Positions 39,534-48,954 of a DNA stretch of 61,034 nt are shown here, one piece after another. The notes below the pieces were generated by a model. That model had not been told where the DNA came from and did no database searches. It saw only the letters and a list, made by a program, of their open reading frames with translations. The position numbers and the translations under genes were made by a program. Position 1 is the stretch's first letter. Each line of letters opens with the position of its first letter. The DNA is from an uncultured Ignavibacteria bacterium (lineage in GTDB: Bacteria > Bacteroidota > Ignavibacteria > Ch128b), in assembly GCA_937944105.1 (NCBI GenBank), contig CALDZP010000036.1:1-61034 (forward strand), read 5' to 3'.

Positions 39534-42035
39534 ATGAAAACCTTAAAGTTCATCGTCATAATTCTTTCCCTTCCACTCTTTCTATATTCCCAAACATTGA
39601 GTGGTTTTGTTTATGATAAAATCAACAAAAAACCTCTTCAATATGCAAATGTTTATATTCCGGAATTAAAAACTGGAACGGCTTCGAATAATTCAGGTTA
39701 TTTTTCGATTGATTTAAAAAATTTTTTATTGCCTGAAAAATTTACAATTCGAATCTCTTATGTGGGTTATCAAACTTTTTCAAAACAAATATATGCTTCA
39801 GAATATTATGAGCCATTGTTTGTTTATCTTGAGCATCAAATCATTCCGTCACAAACTATTTTAGTAACATCTTCGATTGGAAGAGAACAATTGCTTCCAA
39901 TCACTTATAGTAACATCTCGAAATTAGAGATTGAAAAAAAATATGTTCTTCAAGATTTTCCACAATTTTTATCCGAATATCCATCTGTAATTAGTTATTC
40001 TGAAAATGGAAATGGAATTGGATATAATTACATGAGCATCCGAGGATTTGATCAAAGAAGAATTTCAGTAACTATTAATGGAATTCCACAAAATGATCCT
40101 GAAGATCATAATGTATACTGGATTGATTTCCCTGATTTATTCGAAGATGTTAATAATATTCAAATTCAGCGAGGGGTTAGTAGTAATTTAATTGGAGCCC
40201 CTGCAATTGGTGGTTCAATTAACATTATTACATCTCCCTTCACGCAGAAAAAAGAAATTAAATTGAAAACAGGTTTTGGATCGTTTAATACTAAAAAGCT
40301 TTCATTATCATTTAATTCAGGTTTAATTGATAATTATGGAATGTACGCTCGAATTAGTAAAATTAATTCTTCAGGTTATAGAGAAAATTCATGGGTAGAT
40401 TTCTTTAGCTATTTTGTAAGTGTAATTAGATACGATGAAAATGCTACTAATCAATTGAACTTTTTTGGAGCTCCAATTGCCGATGGTCTGGCTTATACAG
40501 GACTTCCCAAATGGGCAATCTATGATAAGAATGAACGTAAAAAGAATTACTCATACTGGGAAGATGCAAATGGCCGATATACATATGTTGCTCCTCGTAG
40601 GAATAATGAAATTGAAAATTTCAATCAACCTCACTTAGAATTGTTAAGTGAATATCGATTCAATGAAAATTTAAAGTTTAATAGTGCACTTTTTGCATAT
40701 TGGGGTAAAGGTTTTTTTGATTATGATGGTTCGTGGGCTGATACAACATATTTCAGAATGACTTATGATAACGGATTTTCTGCTACTTCCAATCTTTCAA
40801 ATGCTCTAATCAGGGCATATGTTGATAATGCTCAATTCGGATGGATTCCAAGATTACAGATAAATACTTTTTATGGGAATTTTATTTTTGGTCTTGAATT
40901 AAGAAGACATCGTTCACTGCATTGGGGGAGTGTCTGGTATGCTCAGGGAATTCCTTCAGGTCATGATCAAACCTGGAGATATTATGAATATCGTGGTGCC
41001 AAGGATGTTTATGGCGGATTTGCATTTTATCAGAATAAATTTCTGCAAAAACTAACTTTAAATGTGGAAAGTCAATTTGTTTTAAACAAAACAAGATTAT
41101 TTGATGAAAAATTTGTCGGTACTGATTTTACAATCAAAAACTTTTTCATTAATCCAAAATTTGGCTTGATTTATGATTTAAATAACGAAATTAGTTTTTA
41201 TAGTTATATCGCCAATGTTTCAAGGGAACCAAGACTAAAGAATTATTACGATGCAGCTGAATCAAGCGGAGGAGCAGTTCCACAATTTGAAGTTGATGTA
41301 AATGGAAATTATGATTTTTCTAAACCACTTGTTAAAAATGAGAATTTGACAAACTTAGAATTAGGTTTTTCTCAACGAAGTAAATTCTATTCATATAATC
41401 TTAACTTCTTTTATATGTTCTTCAAGGATGAAATTATAAAAAGGGGAATGGTTGATAGATTTGGTCAGCCGATTACCGGAAATGCTGATAGAACAAGTCA
41501 CATGGGAATTGAATTTTCAGGAATGTTTAATCCATTAAATTATTTATTCTTCAATGTAAATTTGTCATATATGAAAAATATTGTTAATAAAGGTTTTGTT
41601 TATATGAAATATCATGATCCAGTTACTGGTGAAAAAGATAAAGTTGCCAAAATTGATTTATCTAGTTTTAAAATTCCAAACTCTCCAGATTTAATTGGTA
41701 ATATTAGAATTAGTTACGATGATGATAAACTATTTTTAAGCTTATCTGCTAATTACGTGAGTGAGCAGTTTACTGATAACTTTGATAAGAAATTGAACGA
41801 ACTTTTAATACAATATCCAAAAATGGTAAATTATTCAGACAATGTTGTTCCAGATTATTTTGTCGTGAATCTGGATTTTAGATATAAAGTAGAATTGCCC
41901 GCTTTTGGAAAATTTACATTATTTGGTCGGGTTAACAATTTACTTAATAGAATTTATGCAACTTATGGCATTGGTAATGAATTTTTCCCTGCTGCTGAAA
42001 GAAATTTCTTCGGTGGAATTGAAATTAATTTGTGA
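39534..42035 (+). CDS. TonB-dependent outer-membrane receptor, predicted thiamin transporter
   Basis: 833 residues: signal peptide (about 1-19), a carboxypeptidase-regulatory-like domain (about 22-105, GFVYDKINKKPLQYANVYIPE), a plug (about 115-230, with ISIRGFDQRR-type MSIRGFDQRRISVTINGIPQNDPE and GAPAIGGSINI), then a 22-strand type barrel ending in a terminal strand with Leu. It takes up a substrate using proton-motive force through TonB. A TPP riboswitch with its own translation switch precedes it, so thiamin or a precursor is the likely substrate; published comparative work predicted TPP-controlled receptors of this kind in Bacteroidota. AAAGGAGG lies five bases before the ATG, inside the switch. 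Confidence 0.9.
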   Translation: MKTLKFIVIILSLPLFLYSQTLSGFVYDKINKKPLQYANVYIPELKTGTASNNSGYFSIDLKNFLLPEKFTIRISYVGYQTFSKQIYASEYYEPLFVYLEHQIIPSQTILVTSSIGREQLLPITYSNISKLEIEKKYVLQDFPQFLSEYPSVISYSENGNGIGYNYMSIRGFDQRRISVTINGIPQNDPEDHNVYWIDFPDLFEDVNNIQIQRGVSSNLIGAPAIGGSINIITSPFTQKKEIKLKTGFGSFNTKKLSLSFNSGLIDNYGMYARISKINSSGYRENSWVDFFSYFVSVIRYDENATNQLNFFGAPIADGLAYTGLPKWAIYDKNERKKNYSYWEDANGRYTYVAPRRNNEIENFNQPHLELLSEYRFNENLKFNSALFAYWGKGFFDYDGSWADTTYFRMTYDNGFSATSNLSNALIRAYVDNAQFGWIPRLQINTFYGNFIFGLELRRHRSLHWGSVWYAQGIPSGHDQTWRYYEYRGAKDVYGGFAFYQNKFLQKLTLNVESQFVLNKTRLFDEKFVGTDFTIKNFFINPKFGLIYDLNNEISFYSYIANVSREPRLKNYYDAAESSGGAVPQFEVDVNGNYDFSKPLVKNENLTNLELGFSQRSKFYSYNLNFFYMFFKDEIIKRGMVDRFGQPITGNADRTSHMGIEFSGMFNPLNYLFFNVNLSYMKNIVNKGFVYMKYHDPVTGEKDKVAKIDLSSFKIPNSPDLIGNIRISYDDDKLFLSLSANYVSEQFTDNFDKKLNELLIQYPKMVNYSDNVVPDYFVVNLDFRYKVELPAFGKFTLFGRVNNLLNRIYATYGIGNEFFPAAERNFFGGIEINL

Positions 42036-42076
42036 TTATGTGAGTTAGTACTTAGATCATTTTTTATTGAAAATTG

Positions 42077-42110
42077 AATGCCCGGTAAATTTTTAAGCCG
42101 GGCATTTTAT
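42077..42110 (+). terminator. Rho-independent terminator after the TonB receptor
   Basis: AATGCCCGG (42077-42085) pairs perfectly with CCGGGCATT (42098-42106) around a 12-base loop, followed by TTTTATTT. It ends the riboswitch-controlled receptor transcript. Confidence 0.9.
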
Positions 42111-42230
42111 TTAAATTTCCTATAATGGTATAAAATCTTGGTATTGTAATATAACCAAACTTAATCTCTCCTAAAATTTCAACATCCATTAATTTTTTTT
42201 ATTTTGTATTGATAATAGAATGAAGTTACT

Positions 42231-44525
42231 ATGAAAGAAGAAGAGAAAATTTTATATGGATTTGGAGAAACAAAAAGAATTGTATCTGTTCAACAGATAT
42301 CGTCAAAAGAAATGCGAATTTATATTAGAGATGGTGAAAAAGTAAAATTCGTAGACAAACGATTCTATCCTTTCTTTTTTGCTTCTGATGATTCACTCCT
42401 ACCGTCTTTCGATGGGATTTATTGGAAAAAAAGGTTAATGGGGGATGAGTTCTATAAGTTCATTTTTGCTTTTGAAACATGGTCGGATATGAATAAAGCA
42501 ATAAGAATGATTGCAAAGAGATTGGGTAGACCAATAACTGGTAAACAAAGATTTAAAGAAATCTATGTTAATTATGAACCGATTACTCAGTTTTTAGTAC
42601 AGAGTGGTGAAACTCTTTTTAAGGGAATGAGATATGATGACCTTAATATTTTATACTTAAAAGTACTTGCCATTATCGAAAATAATACAATATTTCACTC
42701 CAGATATTTTAATCAAATTTTTGCAATAGCTCTTGCTGATAATAATGGTTGGAATAAATTAATTTATAGAAAAACAAAATCGATAACAGAGAAAGATATC
42801 TTACTAGAATTTGCTAAGATAATTCAAGAAAAAGATTCTGATTTAATTATCGGTTTTGATGTTATAAATGAGTTAGTTTATCTTAATTCAAGATTTGAAA
42901 ATTATAATCTTAATTTGCCAATTGGTCGGGATGGATCCAGTATGTTCGTTGATGTAATAAATAAGATTAGAGTTGGAGAAAGATTTGCTCCATCTATTAT
43001 GATTTCTGGAAGGCACATCGTTGATTTATTGCAAATGCTATCTCTTTCTAAAACTTTGACGCGGGAATTAGATGATTTATCTATCCAGAATGTTACGAAA
43101 TTTTTTGGGATAGAAATTCCAGAATATGAACCCATCGAGGATTCAAAAATACCATTAACTGCAGATAGAAACCCTGAGCAGTTATACAAAAAATTAAACT
43201 CAGAGATTCAAATTATCAGTGAGCTCAGTAATCAATTGCTTCCTCAATATTTTTATCAAGCTCAATTTGTACCTATGAATTTTGATCAAATAATATACAG
43301 TGGAATCTCATCGAAAATTGAACTTTTAATGGTAAGAGAATATTTGCGTAAAAGACATTCTATCCCAGTTCCTAATGAGCGAGTCTCATTAACTGGTGGA
43401 TATGCCGATGTTTTTTATCGTGGTTTGTTTGATAGAATTGTATATGCTGATGTTGAATCACTATATCCATCAATTATCATAAATGAGAAAATTTCCCCTT
43501 CTTCGGATAAGCTTCAGGTATTTTTAAAGCTCATTACAATTCTGACCAGGGAAAGACTAAAATATAAAAGAATGAGAGATCAATCGAAAAATAATACTCT
43601 AAAAAAGCATTATGATATTATTCAAAATGCTTATAAAATTTTGATTAATTCGTTTTATGGTTATTTAGGTTTTTCGGATGGCATTTTTAATGATTTCAAA
43701 AAATCTAATGAAGTAACTATTAAGGGACAGGAATTACTTAAAAAATTGATTCGAGAGTTTCAAAAAAGAGGTTGTCTTGTAATTGAAGTTGATACTGATG
43801 GTTTATATATATCACCGCAGAAAGAAATCACTGAAGATGAAGAAAAAATGTTAGTTGAAGAAGTTAATCGATCAATCCCAGCGGGAATAAATTTAATTTT
43901 TGGTGGAAGGTACAAACGAATGTTAAGTTATGAAAAGAAAAATTATGCTTTATTAACTTATGACGATAACCTGATCATTAAAGGAAGCGCATTAATCTCA
44001 AAAAGTATTGAGAATTATGCTTTAAATTTTATCAAAGAGTGTATTAGATGTATTATTACCGATAATATTAATCTTATTCCTAATTTGTATATCAAATTAA
44101 GATCTGATCTACAAAATCTTAGGATCAATATTATGGATTTAGCTAAAACAGAAATATTAAGAGACTCATATCAACAATATGACGAAGCAGTAAAAAGCGG
44201 TCGTAGGCAAAGAAGTGCTGCATATGAGCTTGCATATAAATATTTCGGTGATAAGTTTTATCCAGGGATGAAAATTGTGTATTATATTACAGGTAATGAT
44301 CCTAATGCTAAAGTATTTGAAAATTGTGAATTGGTTGAATTTTTTAATCCCAATATTCCAAATGTTAATATACCGTATTATTTAAGAAGATTGGATGAAT
44401 ATATTTCAAGATTTGAAGTCTTCTTTACAAAAGAAGATTTTAATGCATTGTTTCCAAAAGAAAATGGATTTATTTTTGATACTAAACCAAAAGTCATAAA
44501 CTCAGTTATAAAAGATCAAAATTGA
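42231..44525 (+). CDS. Family B DNA polymerase with degenerate exonuclease domain
   Basis: 764 residues. Polymerase motifs are intact: motif A DVESLYPSI (407-415), motif B KILINSFYGYLG (469-480) and motif C EVDTDG (519-524). The N-terminal half should carry a DEDDy exonuclease. From the wider bacterial family I expect a DIET-like Exo I after GMRFDDL, an N-x-x-x-F-D Exo II and a Y-x-x-x-D Exo III. Here the first reads KVLA (144-147), the second GFDVINELVYL (208-218), and the third region LSKTLTREL (272-280). None is intact, so it likely lacks proofreading. The family is widespread in bacteria of this clade, and the role is probably damage tolerance or repair. It overlaps the MFS gene by four bases. 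Confidence 0.9.
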   Translation: MKEEEKILYGFGETKRIVSVQQISSKEMRIYIRDGEKVKFVDKRFYPFFFASDDSLLPSFDGIYWKKRLMGDEFYKFIFAFETWSDMNKAIRMIAKRLGRPITGKQRFKEIYVNYEPITQFLVQSGETLFKGMRYDDLNILYLKVLAIIENNTIFHSRYFNQIFAIALADNNGWNKLIYRKTKSITEKDILLEFAKIIQEKDSDLIIGFDVINELVYLNSRFENYNLNLPIGRDGSSMFVDVINKIRVGERFAPSIMISGRHIVDLLQMLSLSKTLTRELDDLSIQNVTKFFGIEIPEYEPIEDSKIPLTADRNPEQLYKKLNSEIQIISELSNQLLPQYFYQAQFVPMNFDQIIYSGISSKIELLMVREYLRKRHSIPVPNERVSLTGGYADVFYRGLFDRIVYADVESLYPSIIINEKISPSSDKLQVFLKLITILTRERLKYKRMRDQSKNNTLKKHYDIIQNAYKILINSFYGYLGFSDGIFNDFKKSNEVTIKGQELLKKLIREFQKRGCLVIEVDTDGLYISPQKEITEDEEKMLVEEVNRSIPAGINLIFGGRYKRMLSYEKKNYALLTYDDNLIIKGSALISKSIENYALNFIKECIRCIITDNINLIPNLYIKLRSDLQNLRINIMDLAKTEILRDSYQQYDEAVKSGRRQRSAAYELAYKYFGDKFYPGMKIVYYITGNDPNAKVFENCELVEFFNPNIPNVNIPYYLRRLDEYISRFEVFFTKEDFNALFPKENGFIFDTKPKVINSVIKDQN

Positions 44526-45727
44526 AAAAGTTTTCAGGAAATATAGCTTTAATTTTTATTGTTGTCCTAATTGATTTAATTGGTTTTGGAATTATAATTC
44601 CAATCCTTCCAAGGTATTCTGAAACGCATTTTGGAGCAAATGAAATTCAAATAGGATTATTAATAGCATCATTTTCGTTTTTTCAATTTCTATCTTCACC
44701 AATCCTAGGGAAATTAAGTGATAGAATTGGAAGAAAACCTGTGATAACTTTTTCCCTGGTTCTTTCATCAATCAGTTATGTTATTTTTGCTTTTGCTCCA
44801 AATTATTGGATTGCTTTATTCTCGCGTTGCATAGGTGGAATAGGTGGAGGTAGTATTTCTGCAGCACAAGCATATATAGCGGATGTAACTGAAAAGTCGG
44901 AAAGAACTAAAGGGATGGGACTAATTGGCACTGCTTTTGGACTTGGATTTGTATTTGGTCCTTTTATTGGTGGTATGTTATCAACATTTGGATATATTGT
45001 TCCAAATCTTTCAGCTGCAGGCTTTTCCTTTATTGCTTTAATTCTAACAAGAATTTTTTTAACTGAGTCATTAAAAAATAAAACTCAGTTTAGTTTGAAA
45101 CTAAAAGATTTAACTTTTTCATTTGAAACAACAAGATTCAATAAAGCTTTTTCTAATGTTTATGTTGGTAAATTTTTACTAATTTTTTTCTTAATTACTT
45201 TTTCCATTGCTAATACTTATGGTGTAATTCCAATCTTTGCATATAGATATTTACACTTTACAGATAGAGAAATTGGTTATATTTACGCAGTGATTGGAAT
45301 TATCGGTGTAATTTTTCAAGGTTATTTGATTGGAATATTAACAAGACAATTTGGTGAAAAAATAATCTTATTGGCAGGTATGACATTGATGTCTGTTGGT
45401 TTATTGTTCATTCCATTGACTGTCAAGTTATATTTAATGATGTGGTTTTTTGTGATTTTGATTTCGATAGGATTAGCTTTGATAAATCCAACTATATTAA
45501 GTTTAATTTCTAAATTAACTTCGCCTTTTGAACAGGGTGAAGTACTGGGGGTAAATCAATCGATGGGCTCACTCGGTAGAGTGATTGGACCTCTCTGGGG
45601 TGGAGTTGCGTTTAATACTTTTGGTTATGGTTATCCTTTTTGGACTGCTGGTATTTTTACTTTGATTGCTTTATATGTGGGTGTTATAAATTTTGCGAAA
45701 ATGAAAAAAAATAAAATTGAAATTTGA
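44522..45727 (+). CDS. MFS transporter, TetA/multidrug type
   Basis: 401 residues with 12 hydrophobic segments. The first has IVVLIDLIGFGIIIPILPRYSE, typical of the TetA/drug:H+ antiporter branch. Motif A between helices 2 and 3 is GKLSDRIGRKPVI (about 58-70), and the motif C-like GTAFGLGFVFGPFIGG (about 138-153) marks the antiporter 12-helix group. It probably exports drugs or metabolites by proton exchange; the substrate cannot be told. TTG start overlaps the polymerase gene end. No regulator is next to it. Confidence 0.9.
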   Translation: MKKFSGNIALIFIVVLIDLIGFGIIIPILPRYSETHFGANEIQIGLLIASFSFFQFLSSPILGKLSDRIGRKPVITFSLVLSSISYVIFAFAPNYWIALFSRCIGGIGGGSISAAQAYIADVTEKSERTKGMGLIGTAFGLGFVFGPFIGGMLSTFGYIVPNLSAAGFSFIALILTRIFLTESLKNKTQFSLKLKDLTFSFETTRFNKAFSNVYVGKFLLIFFLITFSIANTYGVIPIFAYRYLHFTDREIGYIYAVIGIIGVIFQGYLIGILTRQFGEKIILLAGMTLMSVGLLFIPLTVKLYLMMWFFVILISIGLALINPTILSLISKLTSPFEQGEVLGVNQSMGSLGRVIGPLWGGVAFNTFGYGYPFWTAGIFTLIALYVGVINFAKMKKNKIEI

Positions 45728-45730
45728 GTT

Positions 45731-46732
45731 ATGAAATTCAAAATAGGAAAATTTGAATTCGAAAATCCTTTGTTACTTGCTCCAATGGAAGATGTGACTG
45801 ATGCTTCTTTCAGAATTATCTGTAAACGACTTGGAGCTGATCTTGTATTTACTGAATTTGTAAACTCGGAAGGATTGAGACGTGGATCGGATAAAACAAA
45901 ATTAAAATTAAAACTTTTTGATGAAGAACGACCTGCAGGAATTCAAATTTATGGTTCAGATATTCAAGCAATGGTAGATGCTGCTAAAATAGCCGCAGAA
46001 GAAAATCCAGATTTAATTGACATCAATGCTGGTTGCTGGGTCAGAAATGTTACAGGTCATGGCGCTGGTGCGGCTTTGCTAAAAGACCTTGTCTATCTTG
46101 AAAAATTAATTACCGATGTTGTTAAATCTGTCAATATTCCAATTTCTGTTAAAACAAGGCTTGGATGGGATGAGAAATCCATTAAAATTGTCGATGTTGC
46201 GAAAGTTTGTGAGAATAGTGGAGTTAAATTATTAACAATTCATTGCCGCACTCGTTCACAGGCTCACAAAGGACTTCCAGATTGGTCCTGGATAGAAAAA
46301 GTTAAGTCAGTTGTTAAAATTCCTGTAATTCTTAATGGTGGAGTGATGATACCGGAGGATGCTTTGAGGGCTTTTAATGAAACAGGATGTGATGGAGTGA
46401 TGATTGCCAGAGGAGCTATTCAAAATCCTTTTATCTTTAAGCAAACTAAAGAATTTTTAGCTAAAGGGACTTATTCTGAAATTTCTCTGGAAGATAGAAT
46501 CCAGACTATGTTCGAGCAATTAGAGATTGCCGTTATAATTAAGGGTGAAAGAAAAGGTGTCATTGAATTTCGTAAACATTATTCAGGTTATTTGAAGGGT
46601 TTTTATAATTCGGCAAAACTTAGAAGCGAATTGATGCAATTTTATACAATTGACGAAATAAAAAATCACATTTACCATTTTTTTGAAAATAATTTACATT
46701 ACCCAGAAATTACAACTGGAAAGATTGAATAA
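45731..46732 (+). CDS. dusB: tRNA-dihydrouridine synthase B
   Basis: 333 residues with the FMN TIM barrel: LLAPMEDVTDASFR (about 15-28), TEFVNSEGLRR (41-51), catalytic Cys102 in INAGCWVRNV, VKTRLGWD (about 139-146), GCRTRSQAHKG-type HCRTRSQAHKGLPDW, and the phosphate-binding GGVMIPEDAL...GCDGVMIARGAIQNP. It reduces uridines in the tRNA D-loop. In many DusB the cysteine block reads GCPVKKV; here proline is replaced by tryptophan, but the cysteine is present. It is the third gene of a coupled run starting with the family B polymerase. Confidence 0.93.
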   Translation: MKFKIGKFEFENPLLLAPMEDVTDASFRIICKRLGADLVFTEFVNSEGLRRGSDKTKLKLKLFDEERPAGIQIYGSDIQAMVDAAKIAAEENPDLIDINAGCWVRNVTGHGAGAALLKDLVYLEKLITDVVKSVNIPISVKTRLGWDEKSIKIVDVAKVCENSGVKLLTIHCRTRSQAHKGLPDWSWIEKVKSVVKIPVILNGGVMIPEDALRAFNETGCDGVMIARGAIQNPFIFKQTKEFLAKGTYSEISLEDRIQTMFEQLEIAVIIKGERKGVIEFRKHYSGYLKGFYNSAKLRSELMQFYTIDEIKNHIYHFFENNLHYPEITTGKIE

Positions 46733-47318
46733 AATAAAACTCGCTCGTATTGTTTCAGATATTTTTATACCGATAACTTTTTCTGCTTTCATTAGTTTTT
46801 ACTTCCCGTTTCTTTTTACAAAAAATAATTCTGAATTTTTTTACAACTTTCTTTTGACTTTTCTTTCAACCGTTTTATTTCCTTTGATTTATTTCTTGTA
46901 TAAGCGAAAAAAAGGTGAAATAATAAATCGAGATGCTGTAATTAAAGAAGAAAGAAACAAGGTCTATTTATTTTCGATCGTTATATTTGCCTTTGCTTAT
47001 GTTATTTCAATTTTTATAAAATCCCCATTATTTGTTCAGATTTATCTTCTGAATTTTACTTTATCCACGTTTGGTGTTTTATTTATAAATAAACGAATTA
47101 AGATAAGCGTTCATTCAATGTCAGCTGCCGGGACATCATCAATTTTGCTTTTTGTTAATCCGCTTTTTTCAATGGTGTTATTTATTTTAACATTGTTTAT
47201 AATGTGGTCGAGGGTAACTCTTGGTGTTCATTCAGTTCGTGAAGTCATCTATGGAATGATCTATGGTTTTTGTGTAACTTTATTTACAACATTGATGGTT
47301 TTGAATTATGCAACTTAG
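46725..47318 (+). CDS. PAP2-like membrane protein with degenerate active site
   Basis: About 197 residues with five or six membrane segments. The last part reads RIKISVHSMSAAGTSSILL and SRVTLGVHSVREVIYG, which align with phosphatidic acid phosphatase motifs PSGH and SR-x5-H-x3-D. The proline-glycine before the first histidine is lost, and the final Asp is replaced by Glu, while Arg and His of the last motif remain. Activity on lipid or polyprenyl pyrophosphate is possible but uncertain. The start is not clear: TTG at 46725 overlaps the dusB stop, and the frame stays open to 46683. It overlaps the PolX-like gene by 11 bases. Confidence 0.7.
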   Translation: MNKIKLARIVSDIFIPITFSAFISFYFPFLFTKNNSEFFYNFLLTFLSTVLFPLIYFLYKRKKGEIINRDAVIKEERNKVYLFSIVIFAFAYVISIFIKSPLFVQIYLLNFTLSTFGVLFINKRIKISVHSMSAAGTSSILLFVNPLFSMVLFILTLFIMWSRVTLGVHSVREVIYGMIYGFCVTLFTTLMVLNYAT

Positions 47319-48936
47319 AGATGCACTTGAAGTACTTGAAGAGATCGCATTTTATCTTGAACTTAAAGGCGAAAATGTCTTTAAAGTTAATGCCTTTTAT
47401 AATGCTGTCAGAAATTTATCTAAACATGATATTTCACTTGAAGAAGCCTTTAGAAAAGAAATTATTCAAAACACTAAAGGTGTTGGAAAATCAATTCAAA
47501 ATGTTCTTCAAGAATTGCTCGTTGAAGGCAAATCATCTCTATTAAACGATTTAAAAAAAGAATTCCCAGAAGAAATTTACAGGCTTACACAAATTCGTGG
47601 ACTTGGAGCAAAGAAAATAAAAAAGCTTTATGAAGAATTAGGAATTTCAAACATTAATGAACTTGAACAGGCGTGTATCGAAAATAAGCTCTTAAAAATT
47701 CCTGGATTCGGCGAAAAGACTCAATCCTCAATCATAGAAAACATAAAGAAAATTAAAGATTATCAGGGTAAGCTACTTTTGCATTATGCTGATGATTTAG
47801 CGAACTCAATTTTAAGTGAAGCAAAAAAAATAGGAATAGAAAAAATTTTACCAACTGGTGAATTGAGACTTAGAACAAAAATAATCTCTTCTCTTGATTT
47901 TTTAATTTCTTATGATAAAAACATCGAAAAATTTTTGAAAAGTCAAAGTGCTAATAAAATAAAAGATGGCTTATATGAGTCTCAAACAAATGGAGTAAAG
48001 ATTAAATTTTATATAACGTCTGAAGATTTATTTAATTTTGATTTATTGAAAACCACTGGAACAACGAATTTTCTAAAAAGAATTTCCTTCTCAAACATTA
48101 AACCTCGAATCTTTAGTTCTGAATTGGAAATCTTCGAAACCTTAGGGTTGCCTTTTATTCCTCCTCAAGCGAGAGAAAACGACCAACTTGAATTGTTAGA
48201 ATATGATTTTCCAGATTTAAAAGATTTGAAAGGATTGATTCACATTCATTCGAACTACTCAGATGGTTCAAATTCAATTAAGGAAATTCTGGAATTTGCT
48301 GAAAGAAATAATTATGAATATGTTCTTCTATGTGATCATTCTAAATCGGCGTTTTATGCAAATGGTTTGGATGAAGTTAGATTGCGTGAGCAGTGGAAAG
48401 AAATTGAAAGCTTAAATTCTAATTCCAGGTATGTTAAAATTTTGAAAGGAATTGAATGTGATATATTACCCGATGGTTCACTGGATTTTGACGATAAAAT
48501 TTTATGTCAATTTGATTGTGTAATTGCTTCAGTTCATTCTAAATTTAAAATGACAAAACAAGAGATGACAAAAAGAATTACCTCTGCATTAAGGAATAAG
48601 TATGTTAAGATTCTTGGTCATCCTACAGGAAGGTTGCTACTTTCAAGAGAACCTTATCCACTGGATGTTGATGAAATAATTAATGTGGCAGCTCAAGAAG
48701 GAAAATCAATTGAGCTAAATTGTAATCCACACAGGTTAGATCTTGATTGGGAATACCATCAAAAAGCAAAGAGTCAAGGAATCAAAATTACCATTTCACC
48801 TGATGCTCATTCATTTGAAGATATGACTTATGTCAGGTATGGAATCGATATGGCTATAAAAGGCGGTCTTGAAAAATCAGATATAGTTAATTGTTTAAAT
48901 CTGAAAGAGTTTAAATCTAAATTTTGTAACAAATAA
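47308..48936 (+). CDS. PolX-like protein with inactivated polymerase site and intact PHP nuclease
   Basis: 542 residues with the PolX layout: N-terminal 8-kDa-like and helix-hairpin-helix region (QNTKGVGKSI, QIRGLGAKKI, KIPGFGEKT), nucleotidyltransferase palm (about 170-285) and PHP phosphoesterase (about 308-540). The palm should read GS-x-R-R...G-D-I-D and later carry a third aspartate, but here it is GELRLRTKIISSLDFL (184-199) and VKIKFYI (230-236): only one catalytic Asp remains. PHP ligands are all present: HIHSNYSDG (312-320), CDHS (342-345), GIECD (381-385), SVHS (409-411), GHP (437-439), NCNPH (471-475) and DAH (499-501). It is probably a nuclease, not a polymerase. Confidence 0.88.
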   Translation: MQLRDALEVLEEIAFYLELKGENVFKVNAFYNAVRNLSKHDISLEEAFRKEIIQNTKGVGKSIQNVLQELLVEGKSSLLNDLKKEFPEEIYRLTQIRGLGAKKIKKLYEELGISNINELEQACIENKLLKIPGFGEKTQSSIIENIKKIKDYQGKLLLHYADDLANSILSEAKKIGIEKILPTGELRLRTKIISSLDFLISYDKNIEKFLKSQSANKIKDGLYESQTNGVKIKFYITSEDLFNFDLLKTTGTTNFLKRISFSNIKPRIFSSELEIFETLGLPFIPPQARENDQLELLEYDFPDLKDLKGLIHIHSNYSDGSNSIKEILEFAERNNYEYVLLCDHSKSAFYANGLDEVRLREQWKEIESLNSNSRYVKILKGIECDILPDGSLDFDDKILCQFDCVIASVHSKFKMTKQEMTKRITSALRNKYVKILGHPTGRLLLSREPYPLDVDEIINVAAQEGKSIELNCNPHRLDLDWEYHQKAKSQGIKITISPDAHSFEDMTYVRYGIDMAIKGGLEKSDIVNCLNLKEFKSKFCNK

Positions 48937-48954
48937 AAATCTTGAGGTATAATT

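Noticed and set aside
46683-46732. Upstream start at 46683 for the PAP2-like protein
   Set aside because: It would overlap dusB by 50 bases without a ribosome binding site; TTG 46725 at the dusB stop is more plausible, though not proven.
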